Assembly: GCA_049472395.1 (NCBI GenBank)
Contig: JBLIRR010000032.1
Span: 9,353-73,352 of the forward strand
Reading direction: 5' to 3'
DNA: 64,000 nt
From: JBLIRR01 sp049472395
GTDB lineage: Bacteria > SZUA-182 > DTGQ01 > JBLIRR01
This document shows, piece by piece, positions 45,115-53,534 of this stretch (its first letter is position 1; each line of letters begins with the position of its first letter). The position numbers and the translations under genes are program-made. A model generated the notes under the pieces. That model saw only the letters and a program-made list of their open reading frames with translations. It had not been told where the DNA came from and searched no databases.

Positions 45115-47012
45115 AATTTAAGTCGTACTCCTCCCTCTACCCATCTTTCTGTGTTTTTGAATATTTCTGAACGATATTGAGCACCGTTAAAAATATTGTG
45201 TGCTGTAAAGAATATCTCCATAGCCCGGTCGGCATTTTCCAGAATATTCTTGATACAATTGAGATCCCAAATAAAATTATGGCGCTCTCTATAGGGAGGG
45301 GGAGTTTCCCACCGGATATAATGACCATGTAAGTGTCCCTTAAGGGATTTATGGTTGTTATATGTAAGACCAATGTCATAGGTAGATCGCGGTAGATTTG
45401 GTAATCTCTCACCTGTATCGGTATCCTTTGCTTCCAAAAAGGCAAAACCGGTGGAGAGGGAGGTATTATAAAACGGAGAGGTGTGTATCTCTATCTCAAT
45501 ACCTTGCTTTCTTTGCTTATTTTTATTAACCGCCATATAATTGCCGTCCGGTAAGTCCATATCGCCCACCGCATCCCATATAATGTGTCTAAATAAGTGA
45601 GCTTTAAATAAGAGCCAGGTAAACATTGTATAATCTATGCCAGTTTGAACTGACCACACCTTTTCAACCTGCAGATCAGGATTAGGCAGGTAGAACATAC
45701 CAGTGCCGTATCTGCTCCCAAGAGAGGGAATATTGAAGCCGCGGGCAATATATCCTCGTATGAGGGTCTTTTGGTGTGCGTGATAGGTAATACCAAGGCT
45801 TGGACTGAAAAAATCGCCGTTAGTGTTTGTATAGTCGTACCTTATGCCTGGCGTGAAAGAAAATTTTTTCAATGTGATTGTATCATTAGTAAAAAGTGCC
45901 CATTTTTTAAGCTCTCTTTTTCCCTCTGAGATATAATTTGCTTCCAACTCTCCATGATCAAAATCAGCGCCCACTATTACATTGTGAATAGTCTTCACTT
46001 TCCAGTTAAGCTTAGCCGTCCCTCCATAGGTGAAATCATCTCCATTGAGTATGTTAAGATCAGCTCCTGTGCTAAGTTGGCGATAAAAGAGATTTTCATC
46101 TTTGATTAATTCTCTTAATGAGAGCGTGAGAGCAACTTCACTATTCGGTGCATAATTAAAATTAAGAGTGGAGAAGCGATATATAAAATCATTATCAAAG
46201 GATAGATCATACTCGGGATCTTCACCCATTCCCCTTTCCCCACTGTTATATCCAACGCTGAGAGAGAGATGTGCCCTGTGTGTCATAGCCCAGTTCAGAT
46301 TGGTATAAAGATTCTTACCATCAAAAGAGGTATGTGGTCTGAATCCATCACTTACTAAGTTTCCCGCATAAAGATAATAGCCCACCTTTCCTTTCTTACC
46401 GGATGATTCAATCCTATAATCCCCGATATTTCTTTCCCCATAAGATACTGAGATGGTTTTCCCTTTCTTTTCAGATGCTCCGGAGGATTTGGTAATAATA
46501 TTGATTATTCCCCCTAAAGACGACCCCCATGAGGATGATGCGGGGCCCTTTATTATTTCTATCCTCTTAATATTCTGAACAGGGATTATACCGATGGGAG
46601 CATGGCCCTCCGAGAGATTGTTAAAGGGAACATTATCTATCAGGAGAAGCACATGATTGAATTCAGACCCCTGAATGTGTACATTTGCACCACCTCCCGG
46701 ACCGCTTCTTAAATCCACCTGTGTGCCCGGTGATTGATAAAGGACCTCAGCCAATGTATGGGCATTTATTAGTTCGGTATCTTCCTCGGTTATGATACTT
46801 ACGTTTTCAGCTACCTGTGTGATGGATTTTTTCTCTCTGGTGGGTGTGACCACGAGTTCTTCTTCCTTATAGAACAGATGGAGGATCGCCATTTCCTCTT
46901 TAGATTGGCCTCTCACTCGGGGAGGTATAAAAAATATGATAAGAGTTGTACCGATAATATAGAGGGTTAGGGGATGTTTATATATACTTTTGTGCATATC
47001 AATAAAATCCAT
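45111..47012 (-). CDS. TonB-dependent outer membrane receptor
   Basis: The 633-residue protein has a signal peptide (about 1-35), a TonB-box-like EEELVVTPTREKK, and a plug domain (about 55-180) with VAENVSIITEEDTELINAHT, VLLLIDNVPFNNL and RIEIIKGPASSSWGSSLGGI. A beta barrel follows to the C-terminus, ending in a terminal aromatic (RLKF). It resembles BtuB/colicin-I type receptors, which import cobalamin or metal chelates. A corrinoid substrate would fit the corrinoid genes in the window but is not shown; no cobalamin riboswitch lies upstream. It follows the SGNH hydrolase gene by 30 bases. Confidence 0.9.
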   Translation of the reverse strand: MDFIDMHKSIYKHPLTLYIIGTTLIIFFIPPRVRGQSKEEMAILHLFYKEEELVVTPTREKKSITQVAENVSIITEEDTELINAHTLAEVLYQSPGTQVDLRSGPGGGANVHIQGSEFNHVLLLIDNVPFNNLSEGHAPIGIIPVQNIKRIEIIKGPASSSWGSSLGGIINIITKSSGASEKKGKTISVSYGERNIGDYRIESSGKKGKVGYYLYAGNLVSDGFRPHTSFDGKNLYTNLNWAMTHRAHLSLSVGYNSGERGMGEDPEYDLSFDNDFIYRFSTLNFNYAPNSEVALTLSLRELIKDENLFYRQLSTGADLNILNGDDFTYGGTAKLNWKVKTIHNVIVGADFDHGELEANYISEGKRELKKWALFTNDTITLKKFSFTPGIRYDYTNTNGDFFSPSLGITYHAHQKTLIRGYIARGFNIPSLGSRYGTGMFYLPNPDLQVEKVWSVQTGIDYTMFTWLLFKAHLFRHIIWDAVGDMDLPDGNYMAVNKNKQRKQGIEIEIHTSPFYNTSLSTGFAFLEAKDTDTGERLPNLPRSTYDIGLTYNNHKSLKGHLHGHYIRWETPPPYRERHNFIWDLNCIKNILENADRAMEIFFTAHNIFNGAQYRSEIFKNTERWVEGGVRLKF

Positions 47013-47042
47013 TATATAATTTAAGTCGAATTAATTCAACAA

Positions 47043-47678
47043 CTATAAAGAAAAAAAATGCGCATTCACGAGGTATGGTTCTATGGCATCATGAAACATA
47101 CCCGCCATTTTTGTATACCCTGCATCATTGGGATGAATTTGATCGCTCATCAGGTGTGCTTTTCCCATGATCCCTTCGAAAATATTCGGCACAAGAACAG
47201 CTCCTAACTCCTTGCATAAATCTTTATAGGCATCTCCGAAACCTTTCCCCCAAAAAGGAATATCGATTCCCCCGATAATTACCAACGCTCCCCTCTCCTG
47301 TATAGATTGAACAATAATTTTGAGATTATCGAAGGCAACATTTTTTTTTATACCATTCTTCAGATCATTGCCCCCTAATGTAATTAAAACAATTCGTGGG
47401 GAGCGTGATAAAACATCCCTTTCCAATCTTTGAAGTGCCCTTGCTGTTGTATCCCCTGGTACTCCGGCATTGATCACTGGTTTTGAAATCATTGCGGATA
47501 ATTGGGAAGGGTAATCCATCCCTTTTGCAGCACCTGTGCCATAGGTAAGGCTATCCCCAAAACAAATGATGTTTCGTCCTGATGGATGGGTATTTCTAAT
47601 ATCTGGTGCAGGGAAAAATAGGTAATATATAATGATAACAAGAGAGACTCCAATGAGGATTATAATGATTTTATTCAT
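47043..47678 (-). CDS. SGNH/GDSL hydrolase, TesA-like
   Basis: The 211-residue protein has an N-terminal hydrophobic anchor (about 3-23) and the SGNH blocks: CFGDSLTYGTGA with the catalytic serine 43, NAGVPGDT, LGGNDL with the oxyanion asparagine, and SDQIHPNDAGY with the catalytic aspartate and histidine. It is close to arylesterase/lysophospholipase TesA, and probably acts on esters in the periplasm. The TonB receptor gene follows 30 bases later on the same strand and the two are likely transcribed together. Confidence 0.9.
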   Translation of the reverse strand: MNKIIIILIGVSLVIIIYYLFFPAPDIRNTHPSGRNIICFGDSLTYGTGAAKGMDYPSQLSAMISKPVINAGVPGDTTARALQRLERDVLSRSPRIVLITLGGNDLKNGIKKNVAFDNLKIIVQSIQERGALVIIGGIDIPFWGKGFGDAYKDLCKELGAVLVPNIFEGIMGKAHLMSDQIHPNDAGYTKMAGMFHDAIEPYLVNAHFFSL

Positions 47679-47781
47679 AGGATGAATAAACGCCCACTTC
47701 TATTAAGCAAAATGCATCATTTCATACCGTGTATTATTATAATAAAAAATATCAATTCACCGCAATGCTCATTTGAGACAT

Positions 47782-47994
47782 TTATAATTGATTGAGTCGC
47801 TCTCGTGCCTTTTTCGCATAATCGCTTTCAGGATATTTATCGATTATCTCCTGATATAGTTTTTTCGCATGGTCATGGCTATTTTGAAGTTCTTCAAATC
47901 GTGCAGTTTCAAATAGTTCTTCAGCTCCACCACCAGTGCACCCAGATACGGTTAATGCTAAAAAAATCATTATGAGCAAAATTATTCGTTTCAT
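47782..47994 (-). CDS. Small TPR-like lipoprotein
   Basis: From the ATG at 47994, preceded by GGAGG, the protein has 70 residues: a signal sequence ending in SGC and, after it, a single tetratricopeptide-like helix pair (DHAKKLYQEIIDKYPESDYA). This looks like one repeat of the BamD/YfgC-type lipoprotein family, so it could bind a protein partner at the outer membrane. A longer start at 48012 adds only six residues and lacks a good site. It is separated from the SGNH gene by about 100 bases. Confidence 0.65.
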   Translation of the reverse strand: MKRIILLIMIFLALTVSGCTGGGAEELFETARFEELQNSHDHAKKLYQEIIDKYPESDYAKKARERLNQL

Positions 47995-48171
47995 ATACCC
48001 TCCGAAGTTCACCTTTTTGTAAGATAGATTATAATACAGAATTTATTAAATAACTATGTCAGATAAAAACCTATGTTGACCAAGGTAAAGATTAGTATAT
48101 AATATATCCCATCATAGGCAATAGAATCATGTCAAGGTCTGCCTGATAAAGCATCATGATAAAACACTTAA

Positions 48172-48968
48172 TTGGGAGGAGAGTATTTTCTGTTTCTTAT
48201 TGTAGGTTTTACAGAACGGACGGGTCTTTCCGCGGCATGTTTCTTCTCACGTTTCCGTATACCATAAAAATACTAAAATCAAGCTCTTTTCCCTATGTCA
48301 GGGCGGGGAACTCTATATAAAAAATCTTGACAACCCCCATACCGCCCCGATAGATTTTCCCAAACTCAAGACCCATAGTTACAGCAGGATGCATGGTGCA
48401 GACGTATATTTTCAGGATGGCTCTTTTGTGATGAATAGTTTTTCATTCCCCAACAGGAAATGCCAACTCAAGGGCCTTCACAATATTGAAAACATACTTG
48501 CCGCCCTTGCGGCTATCTCTGATTTGGGTATTTCAGAAAGAGGCGTGGCAGATACTTTGGCCGGATTTATGCCACTGCCGCACCGCCTTCAGTGTGTCCC
48601 AACGAAAAGACACGTTGAAGTATATGATGACTCCAAGGCAACAACTATTCAGTCAATCTGCCGGGCAGTTGAAAGTTTTGAGGGGCAAGGGACTTGATTT
48701 CTCTGTGCTGAACAGCTATGCAGGCCGTTTAAAGTCTGTCATTTGCTATGGCGAGGATGGTAAGCGTATATTTGAAAGCTTACGTATAACGGACAAGCAT
48801 TATGTCTATGACCTCAGGGAGGCAGTGAAACTCCAGTGGGAGAAAAGCGCTGATCATGACATACTGCTCCTTTCACCAGGTTGTACAAGCTGGGATCAAT
48901 GTGCGGATTATCAGGAGAGGGGCAGGATATTCCAGGAGACGATACGCCGTCTGGATGCTGCATCATGA
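48172..48968 (+). pseudogene. murD: Decayed murD (UDP-N-acetylmuramoylalanine-D-glutamate ligase)
   Basis: Scattered pieces of MurD lie in order on the plus strand. An N-terminal Rossmann piece LIVGFTERTGLSAACFF (about 48190-48250) is followed by a stop. A central frame, from about 48320 with an ATG at 48389, has LKGLHNIENILAALAAI, PLPHRLQCV and VYDDSKATTI, and ends at 48697. A third frame has GLDFSVLNSYAGRLKS and LLLSPGCTSWDQCADYQERG and ends at 48968. The ATP-binding centre is missing and at least two frame changes occur, so no active ligase can be made. MurD is essential, so an intact copy should exist elsewhere in the genome. Confidence 0.75.
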
Positions 48969-49232
48969 TATATCAGCAATGCTGTTATGGTTAATTGTTT
49001 TATTGTACTATGATGATCCTTTTATTTCCGTATATATTTTTCAGACACGCTCTAAGGCATTGAACTTTTTTCTCCATTTATATTGATTGATGTGTGTAGG
49101 GATTATATAATGTAAATATGTATCATTTGAAGATTTTTTTGATTATGGATAGTCGGGATTTGAAGATTAGTATATATGGATATCATCGACCCACAGCATA
49201 GAATAGAAAAATAAAAGAAATAGGAGGGAGAG
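48969..49232. other. Intergenic region after the murD remnant
   Basis: No gene is visible. The stretch is AT-rich, with two near-copies of ATTTGAAGAT (49126-49168). The MNT-HEPN pair begins just beyond it. Confidence 0.3.
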
Positions 49233-49574
49233 ATGAATCCCGTCAGTGGAAGCCCAAGCATCGAGACATTGAATGAAATGGTCAGGCGGATAGTTGCAGC
49301 AGTTCATCCTTTGAGGTTGGTACTTTTTGGCTCTGCCGCCATCGCACGAATGGGGCCCAATAGCGATCTGGACCTGCTAGTTGTAATGCCAGACGGAGTG
49401 CACCGTCGTCAGACGTCCCAAAAGATATATCGAAGCTTATCCGGTATCGGTATTGCTAAAGATATTATCGTGGTAACAGAAAGCGACATTCACAAGCATA
49501 AGGATAATCCATCGCTGATTATTTATCCTGCATTGAGAGAAGGAAGGGAACTTTATCATGCCAAAGCAAAATAG
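49233..49574 (+). CDS. MNT-type minimal nucleotidyltransferase (antitoxin-like)
   Basis: The 113-residue protein is a minimal nucleotidyltransferase with the signature LVLFGSAAIARMGPNSDLDL, giving GS and DxD catalytic residues, and a third acidic position in IIVVTESDI. In HEPN-MNT toxin-antitoxin pairs the MNT protein can inactivate the HEPN RNase by adding nucleotides, e.g. AMP, to it. The catalytic residues look intact here. AGGAGG precedes the ATG. It overlaps the HEPN gene by 17 bases. Confidence 0.85.
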   Translation: MNPVSGSPSIETLNEMVRRIVAAVHPLRLVLFGSAAIARMGPNSDLDLLVVMPDGVHRRQTSQKIYRSLSGIGIAKDIIVVTESDIHKHKDNPSLIIYPALREGRELYHAKAK

Positions 49575-49956
49575 ACCCATACCAGGATCGGTTTCAGACT
49601 GGCTGGCGCGTGCAAAAGGTGACTTGATTCTTGCTAAAGGACCTGTTCAGGAGGGTGCCTTTCTGGAGGATCTATGCTTCCATGCCCAACAGGCAGTGGA
49701 GAAGGCAATAAAGGCATTTTACGTCTATCATGGTCATGTTTTTCGCTATACCCATGATCTGGATGAACTCCTTACCGGTCTCAGCGCACATGGGATAAGT
49801 ATTCCAGCACAAGTAGAAGATTCTATTGTCCTGACGACTTATGCCTGGGAAGCCCGTTATCCGGGAGTTACTGAACCGGTCACTGAGGAAGAATATCGCG
49901 AAGCCCTTCGATTGGCCGAGGAGGTTGTCCATTGGGCCGAAAAGGAGCTCGGATAA
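49558..49956 (+). CDS. HEPN domain protein (probable toxin of the MNT pair)
   Basis: The 132-residue protein is a four-helix HEPN domain with FHAQQAVEKAIKAFYVYHG and FRYTHDLDELLTGL. The canonical RNase motif Rx4-6H is not clearly present; FRYTHDL has R and H two residues apart, a form common in the HEPN group paired with MNT proteins whose RNase activity is uncertain. The gene overlaps its MNT partner by 17 bases, the usual arrangement. Confidence 0.82.
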   Translation: MPKQNRPIPGSVSDWLARAKGDLILAKGPVQEGAFLEDLCFHAQQAVEKAIKAFYVYHGHVFRYTHDLDELLTGLSAHGISIPAQVEDSIVLTTYAWEARYPGVTEPVTEEEYREALRLAEEVVHWAEKELG

Positions 49957-49968
49957 TATAAATAGAGG

Positions 49969-50202
49969 ATGTATAAATATATAAAAGGGAAGCACAAAAT
50001 TTTGAATTCGGTAAATTCGCAGCGAAATACAGAAGGACATAGAAAGCGGCTCAGGCAGCGATTCCTAAATGCTGGCCGGCGCGCCCTCGCCGATTATGAA
50101 CTTCTGGAGTTGCTTCTCACATATGTTATTCCAAGAAGGGATACGAAACCGATAGCCAAGGCATTACTGCGAAAGCACAATTTCAACGGCCATATTATTT
50201 AG
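49969..50202 (+). pseudogene. Truncated RadC-family gene
   Basis: The 77-residue frame matches the N-terminal part of RadC-family (UPF0758) proteins: GHRKRLRQRFLNAGRRALAD and YELLELLLTYVIPRRDTKPI. That is the helix-hairpin-helix-like N-terminal domain. The JAB/MPN metalloprotease-like domain that follows in full-length proteins of about 220 residues is absent, replaced by a stop soon after ALLRKHNF. It begins 12 bases after the HEPN gene. I see no remnant of the missing domain in the 230 bases downstream. Confidence 0.75.
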
Positions 50203-50432
50203 CCAGGGGACAGGGAAAGGTTTTTTATAGCTTCCTGTGGTTCAAATTCTGCGATCTTTTGTATAGTTACATTAGTATTTGCCTGCAGTCTTCCATAGGT
50301 TCATAGGGTGACTTGTCGAACCTGACAGATCTCATGGTAAAGCCTCACACTTATTTGCACCATAAGCCTTGAAGAACGGAATAATCAGATTATATACTCT
50401 TATTAAGGATTAACCCCATCGCCGCTGACTCT

Positions 50433-50825
50433 TTACAGAATTTTTATTTCAGGGATATCTTTGAAATGCTGATCGATCGTAAAAATATGATAATTATATT
50501 TCTTTGCACAACAGGCTATGATAATGTCTGAGAGTGGGATGGTTTTCCCACAGGAGCGAAGTTCGCTTGCGAGCTTTCCCGTTTCTATCCATAGCTCCTT
50601 TGTAGTTTCAATATATTCGAGGAAATTAAACGTATCAATAATTATCTCTCTCTCTTTGCCTGTTTTGACACCTTGAAGAAGTTCAGCGAGAATCACCCCA
50701 GTTACAACCACCTGGTTATGAGAAAGAAAATCTTTTAGACTTTCTGATATTTCAGACTTCGAACGAAAAAACTCGATCCAGATACATGTATCAGCAATGA
50801 TCTTGCTGTTATTTTTCATGTTCAT
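50433..50825 (-). CDS. vapC: VapC-type PIN domain toxin (ribonuclease)
   Basis: The 130-residue PIN domain keeps the acidic active-site pattern: D12 in ADTCIWIEFF, the glutamate in VILAELLQGV, and aspartates in PLSDIIIACCA and TIDQHFKDI. Such toxins cleave RNA, often tRNA or the sarcin-ricin loop. Its start overlaps the vapB gene by 17 bases, so translation is coupled. It lies beside MNT-HEPN and a truncated radC, in an accessory patch. Confidence 0.9.
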   Translation of the reverse strand: MNMKNNSKIIADTCIWIEFFRSKSEISESLKDFLSHNQVVVTGVILAELLQGVKTGKEREIIIDTFNFLEYIETTKELWIETGKLASELRSCGKTIPLSDIIIACCAKKYNYHIFTIDQHFKDIPEIKIL

Positions 50826-51027
50826 TTTCTTTTAATTCTTCTTGCTCCAATTGTTCCCAGTTGTTTTCTATCTTAAGATTGCCTTGATATGAGAGAATCT
50901 TTTCGAGCTTTTTATTTTTGATATAATCTTTAATAGCGATAGATATAGCCTTTGTTTTTGATTTTTCTTTCGTAATTTCAATAAGAGTATTCAAAAGAGC
51001 ATCATCAATATTTAATGTAGTCCGCAT
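50809..51027 (-). CDS. vapB: VapB-type antitoxin
   Basis: The 72-residue antitoxin has a ribbon-helix-helix DNA-binding N-terminus (MRTTLNIDDALLNTLIEITK) and an acidic C-terminus that would occupy the VapC active site (EQLEQEELKEN). It probably represses its own promoter together with VapC. GGAGG precedes the ATG, and a fully consensus sigma-70 promoter lies about 40-70 bases upstream. Confidence 0.85.
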   Translation of the reverse strand: MRTTLNIDDALLNTLIEITKEKSKTKAISIAIKDYIKNKKLEKILSYQGNLKIENNWEQLEQEELKENEHEK

Positions 51028-51067
51028 ATTATTTAACCTCCATATTATGTCATTAGAGTATGCTTAT

Positions 51068-51096
51068 ATTATATGATCTAATTGTGTGAGTGTCAA
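51068..51096 (-). promoter_or_regulatory. Consensus sigma-70 promoter of vapBC
   Basis: On the minus strand TTGACA (51096-51091) and TATAAT (51073-51068) are separated by 17 bases: perfect matches to both boxes and spacing. Transcription would start near 51061 with a leader of about 35 bases before vapB. The AT-rich stretch between the boxes and the start codon probably holds the VapBC operator. Confidence 0.75.
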
Positions 51097-51123
51097 TAAA
51101 AATTATAATTGATTTAGTCTATC

Positions 51124-52074
51124 TTAGAGATCTGTTTTTGCAAGTTCTTGAAAAAGTTTTGTCTGTGTCTCATTAAGGTTGGTTGGGGTGCGAACGATTA
51201 TTTTTACGTAAAGGTCACCCTTCATTCTCGAATTCATTTTTGGCATGCCATGGCCCTTTAAACGCATAAGGGTATGACTTTGAACCCCAGCAGGTATTTT
51301 CAGGGATTTATAGTCATCAAGGGTTGGAATGCTTATAGTACATCCCAGTGCTGCTTCTGCAATGTTTATTTCTTTCTCAACATACAGGTCATCATCCTCC
51401 CGTTTAAAGAGAGGGTGGGGAGCCATCTTAATCTTTAGCAACAGATCCCCCTGGGCACCACCATGGGAACCGGGCATGCCCTGCCCGGGAATACGCAGTT
51501 TTTGACCTTCACGAATACCCATGGGAATATCAATCTTGACTTTTTTTGTTTGAGATGAGCCGTACCGCAGTGTTACATATTTTTTAGTGCCTTTGGCAGC
51601 TTCCTCTATACTGATCACCAAATCGCGCGTTATGTCAGTTCCTTTTTGGGGTGCCCTTGTCCTGGTCTGAGCAAAGCCAGTATCCCATGAAGAGTTGTAA
51701 TTTCCGCCGCCTCCGAAGTTAAAACCGCCAAAATCCTCAAAAGGGTTTCTGCTTCTGGATGTACGTCTTCCAAATTGCTGACTGAATAAATTCTCGAAGA
51801 TATCATTAATATTAAATCCCTTAAAGATATCCTCTTGCGAGAAGCGCTGGTGAAATTCCGCTGAGCCGAACTTGTCATATTGGGCCCTTTTCTTTTTATC
51901 GCTCAGGACAGCATAGGCCTCGTTAATTTTTTTAAATTTTTCCTCTGCAGACTGGTCCCCTTTATTTTTATCAGGGTGATATTTAAGCGCCAGTTTTCGA
52001 TAGGCCTTTTTCAACTCAGCATCATCGGCGCTTTTCGATACACCTAAGATTTTATAATAATCATTGCTCGCTAT
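51124..52074 (-). CDS. cbpA: CbpA-like DnaJ co-chaperone with apparent AUA start
   Basis: The full protein is about 316 residues. It has an N-terminal J domain (ASNDYYKILGVSKSADDAEL, and HPD in KYHPDKN), a glycine-rich linker with FGGFNFGGGGNYNSS, and the two C-terminal substrate-binding domains (FKREDDDLYVEKEINIAEAA). There is no zinc-finger region, as in CbpA. It stimulates DnaK ATPase and binds unfolded proteins. No ATG, GTG or TTG lies in frame between the upstream stop and the J domain. ATA at 52072-52074, with AGGTGA six bases upstream, gives the family start MASNDYYKILGV. A TTG at 52014 would cut 20 residues and break the J domain. Confidence 0.85.
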   Translation of the reverse strand: MASNDYYKILGVSKSADDAELKKAYRKLALKYHPDKNKGDQSAEEKFKKINEAYAVLSDKKKRAQYDKFGSAEFHQRFSQEDIFKGFNINDIFENLFSQQFGRRTSRSRNPFEDFGGFNFGGGGNYNSSWDTGFAQTRTRAPQKGTDITRDLVISIEEAAKGTKKYVTLRYGSSQTKKVKIDIPMGIREGQKLRIPGQGMPGSHGGAQGDLLLKIKMAPHPLFKREDDDLYVEKEINIAEAALGCTISIPTLDDYKSLKIPAGVQSHTLMRLKGHGMPKMNSRMKGDLYVKIIVRTPTNLNETQTKLFQELAKTDL

Positions 52075-52178
52075 AGAAAGTCACCTGCCTTTTTATAGTC
52101 ATACTATGGATTGATTCTTCACTTATAGCTTATAGACTCCAGTGCTTATAATAGCACATTAGAAAAATTTAGCAAATA

Positions 52179-53534
52179 TTATATTTTCTTATGCTTCCAC
52201 TTGCCGACCTTAAACCAGAAGGCTGTGAGGATTACATTTGTTATGTTGGCTATCGTGATGGCTGCCCAGATTCCATTTGCTCCATAACCGAGAGGTTTTG
52301 CCAGGAAAAAGGCAAGGGGAAGTTGCAGGATCCATAGGCTGAGAGCATTAATAATAAAAGGTGAGAGCGTATCCCCGGCTCCCATAAAAGATCTGGATAA
52401 CACAATGCCAAGCCCTACAAAAAGATATGATATACCGATAATTCGAAGACAGGTTATTCCAAATCGCACAATCGCCTCCTCTTTATTAAATATCCTTATG
52501 AGGTTGCCGGCAAAAATAAAGAAGAGCACTGCGAAACTGGCAAGAAGAATCATATTGAATATGGCGGTTATCCACGCGCTATATTCTGCCCGTCTGGGAT
52601 TGCCCGCTCCAAGATTTTGCCCCACAAGTGTTGCCGAGGCATTGCCGAATCCAAAGCCAGGGAAAAGAATAAATTGAAAGATTCTTGTGGCAATACCATA
52701 GGCTGCTATCACAAAAGTTCCGAATAAGGCCACAATACGCATAATGACCAGCATGCCAATCATTCTCAACATAAGCTGACCTGATGCAGGAATTCCTATT
52801 GTTATAATTTGCCAAATAATATTCATATCAATAGCTATTTTTTTGAGTGAAAGCTTGATGCGGGCGTTACCACGGAGCAATATGTATAATTGCACTAGCA
52901 CGCCGCCAAGTCTGGCAATAATAGTAGCGAGCGCAGCCCCCTTAATGCCTAATTCGGGAAATGGCCCGATACCAAAGATTAATAACGGGTCCAAGATTAA
53001 ATTACACAAATTAGCGAAGAGCAATACATACATGGCTTCAACAGCATCACCGACACCTCTGAAAATTCCATTTATGACAAAGAGCAAAACAATAGTCACG
53101 GATCCGGCAAAAATTATTTGAAGGTAGGGAGTTCCTTCTTGTATCACGGTGGTGCTTGCCCCTAATTTTAAAAGAAAGTAACGGGAATATATAAATCCGA
53201 TATAACCGGACACTGACGAGACAACGAGGGCGAGAAAAAGGGCTTGAATAATAATAAAATTTGCGCCCTCAGAATCTTTCTCGCCGATCCTACGCGCAAC
53301 AAGCGCGGAGCTTGAGGTGGCAATACCAAAAATGACAGAAAAATAGACCATGATAATGACACCGCATAATGATACGGCGGCGATAGCAACAGAGCCGAGC
53401 TTGCCGACCCAGAAAAGGTCAATGATATTGAAGGTGCTTTGCATGAGCATTTCTATGACCATGGGAAGCGCGAGCACCCATATATTCTTTATAATATTCC
53501 CTTGGGTAAGGTCTCTTTCGTGAGTAGTATTCAT
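52179..53534 (-). CDS. MATE family multidrug/sodium-coupled exporter
   Basis: The 451-residue membrane protein has about 12 transmembrane helices in two similar halves, with MATE motifs FNIIDLFWVGKLGSVAIAAV near the start and RRIGEKDSEGAN. The second half has GFGFGNASATLVGQNLGAGN. It should export drugs or metabolites driven by a sodium or proton gradient; the substrate is unknown. Its start overlaps the upstream metallophosphoesterase gene by 4 bases on the same strand. Confidence 0.92.
   Translation of the reverse strand: MNTTHERDLTQGNIIKNIWVLALPMVIEMLMQSTFNIIDLFWVGKLGSVAIAAVSLCGVIIMVYFSVIFGIATSSSALVARRIGEKDSEGANFIIIQALFLALVVSSVSGYIGFIYSRYFLLKLGASTTVIQEGTPYLQIIFAGSVTIVLLFVINGIFRGVGDAVEAMYVLLFANLCNLILDPLLIFGIGPFPELGIKGAALATIIARLGGVLVQLYILLRGNARIKLSLKKIAIDMNIIWQIITIGIPASGQLMLRMIGMLVIMRIVALFGTFVIAAYGIATRIFQFILFPGFGFGNASATLVGQNLGAGNPRRAEYSAWITAIFNMILLASFAVLFFIFAGNLIRIFNKEEAIVRFGITCLRIIGISYLFVGLGIVLSRSFMGAGDTLSPFIINALSLWILQLPLAFFLAKPLGYGANGIWAAITIANITNVILTAFWFKVGKWKHKKI

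Noticed and set aside
47013..47042. Cobalamin riboswitch upstream of the TonB receptor
   Set aside because: Only 30 bases separate it from the SGNH gene, far too short, and no B12-box-like motif is present there or before cobO.
50235..50265. tRNA-like GGTTCAAATTC
   Set aside because: No acceptor or anticodon stem can be built around it. No tRNA was found anywhere in the window.
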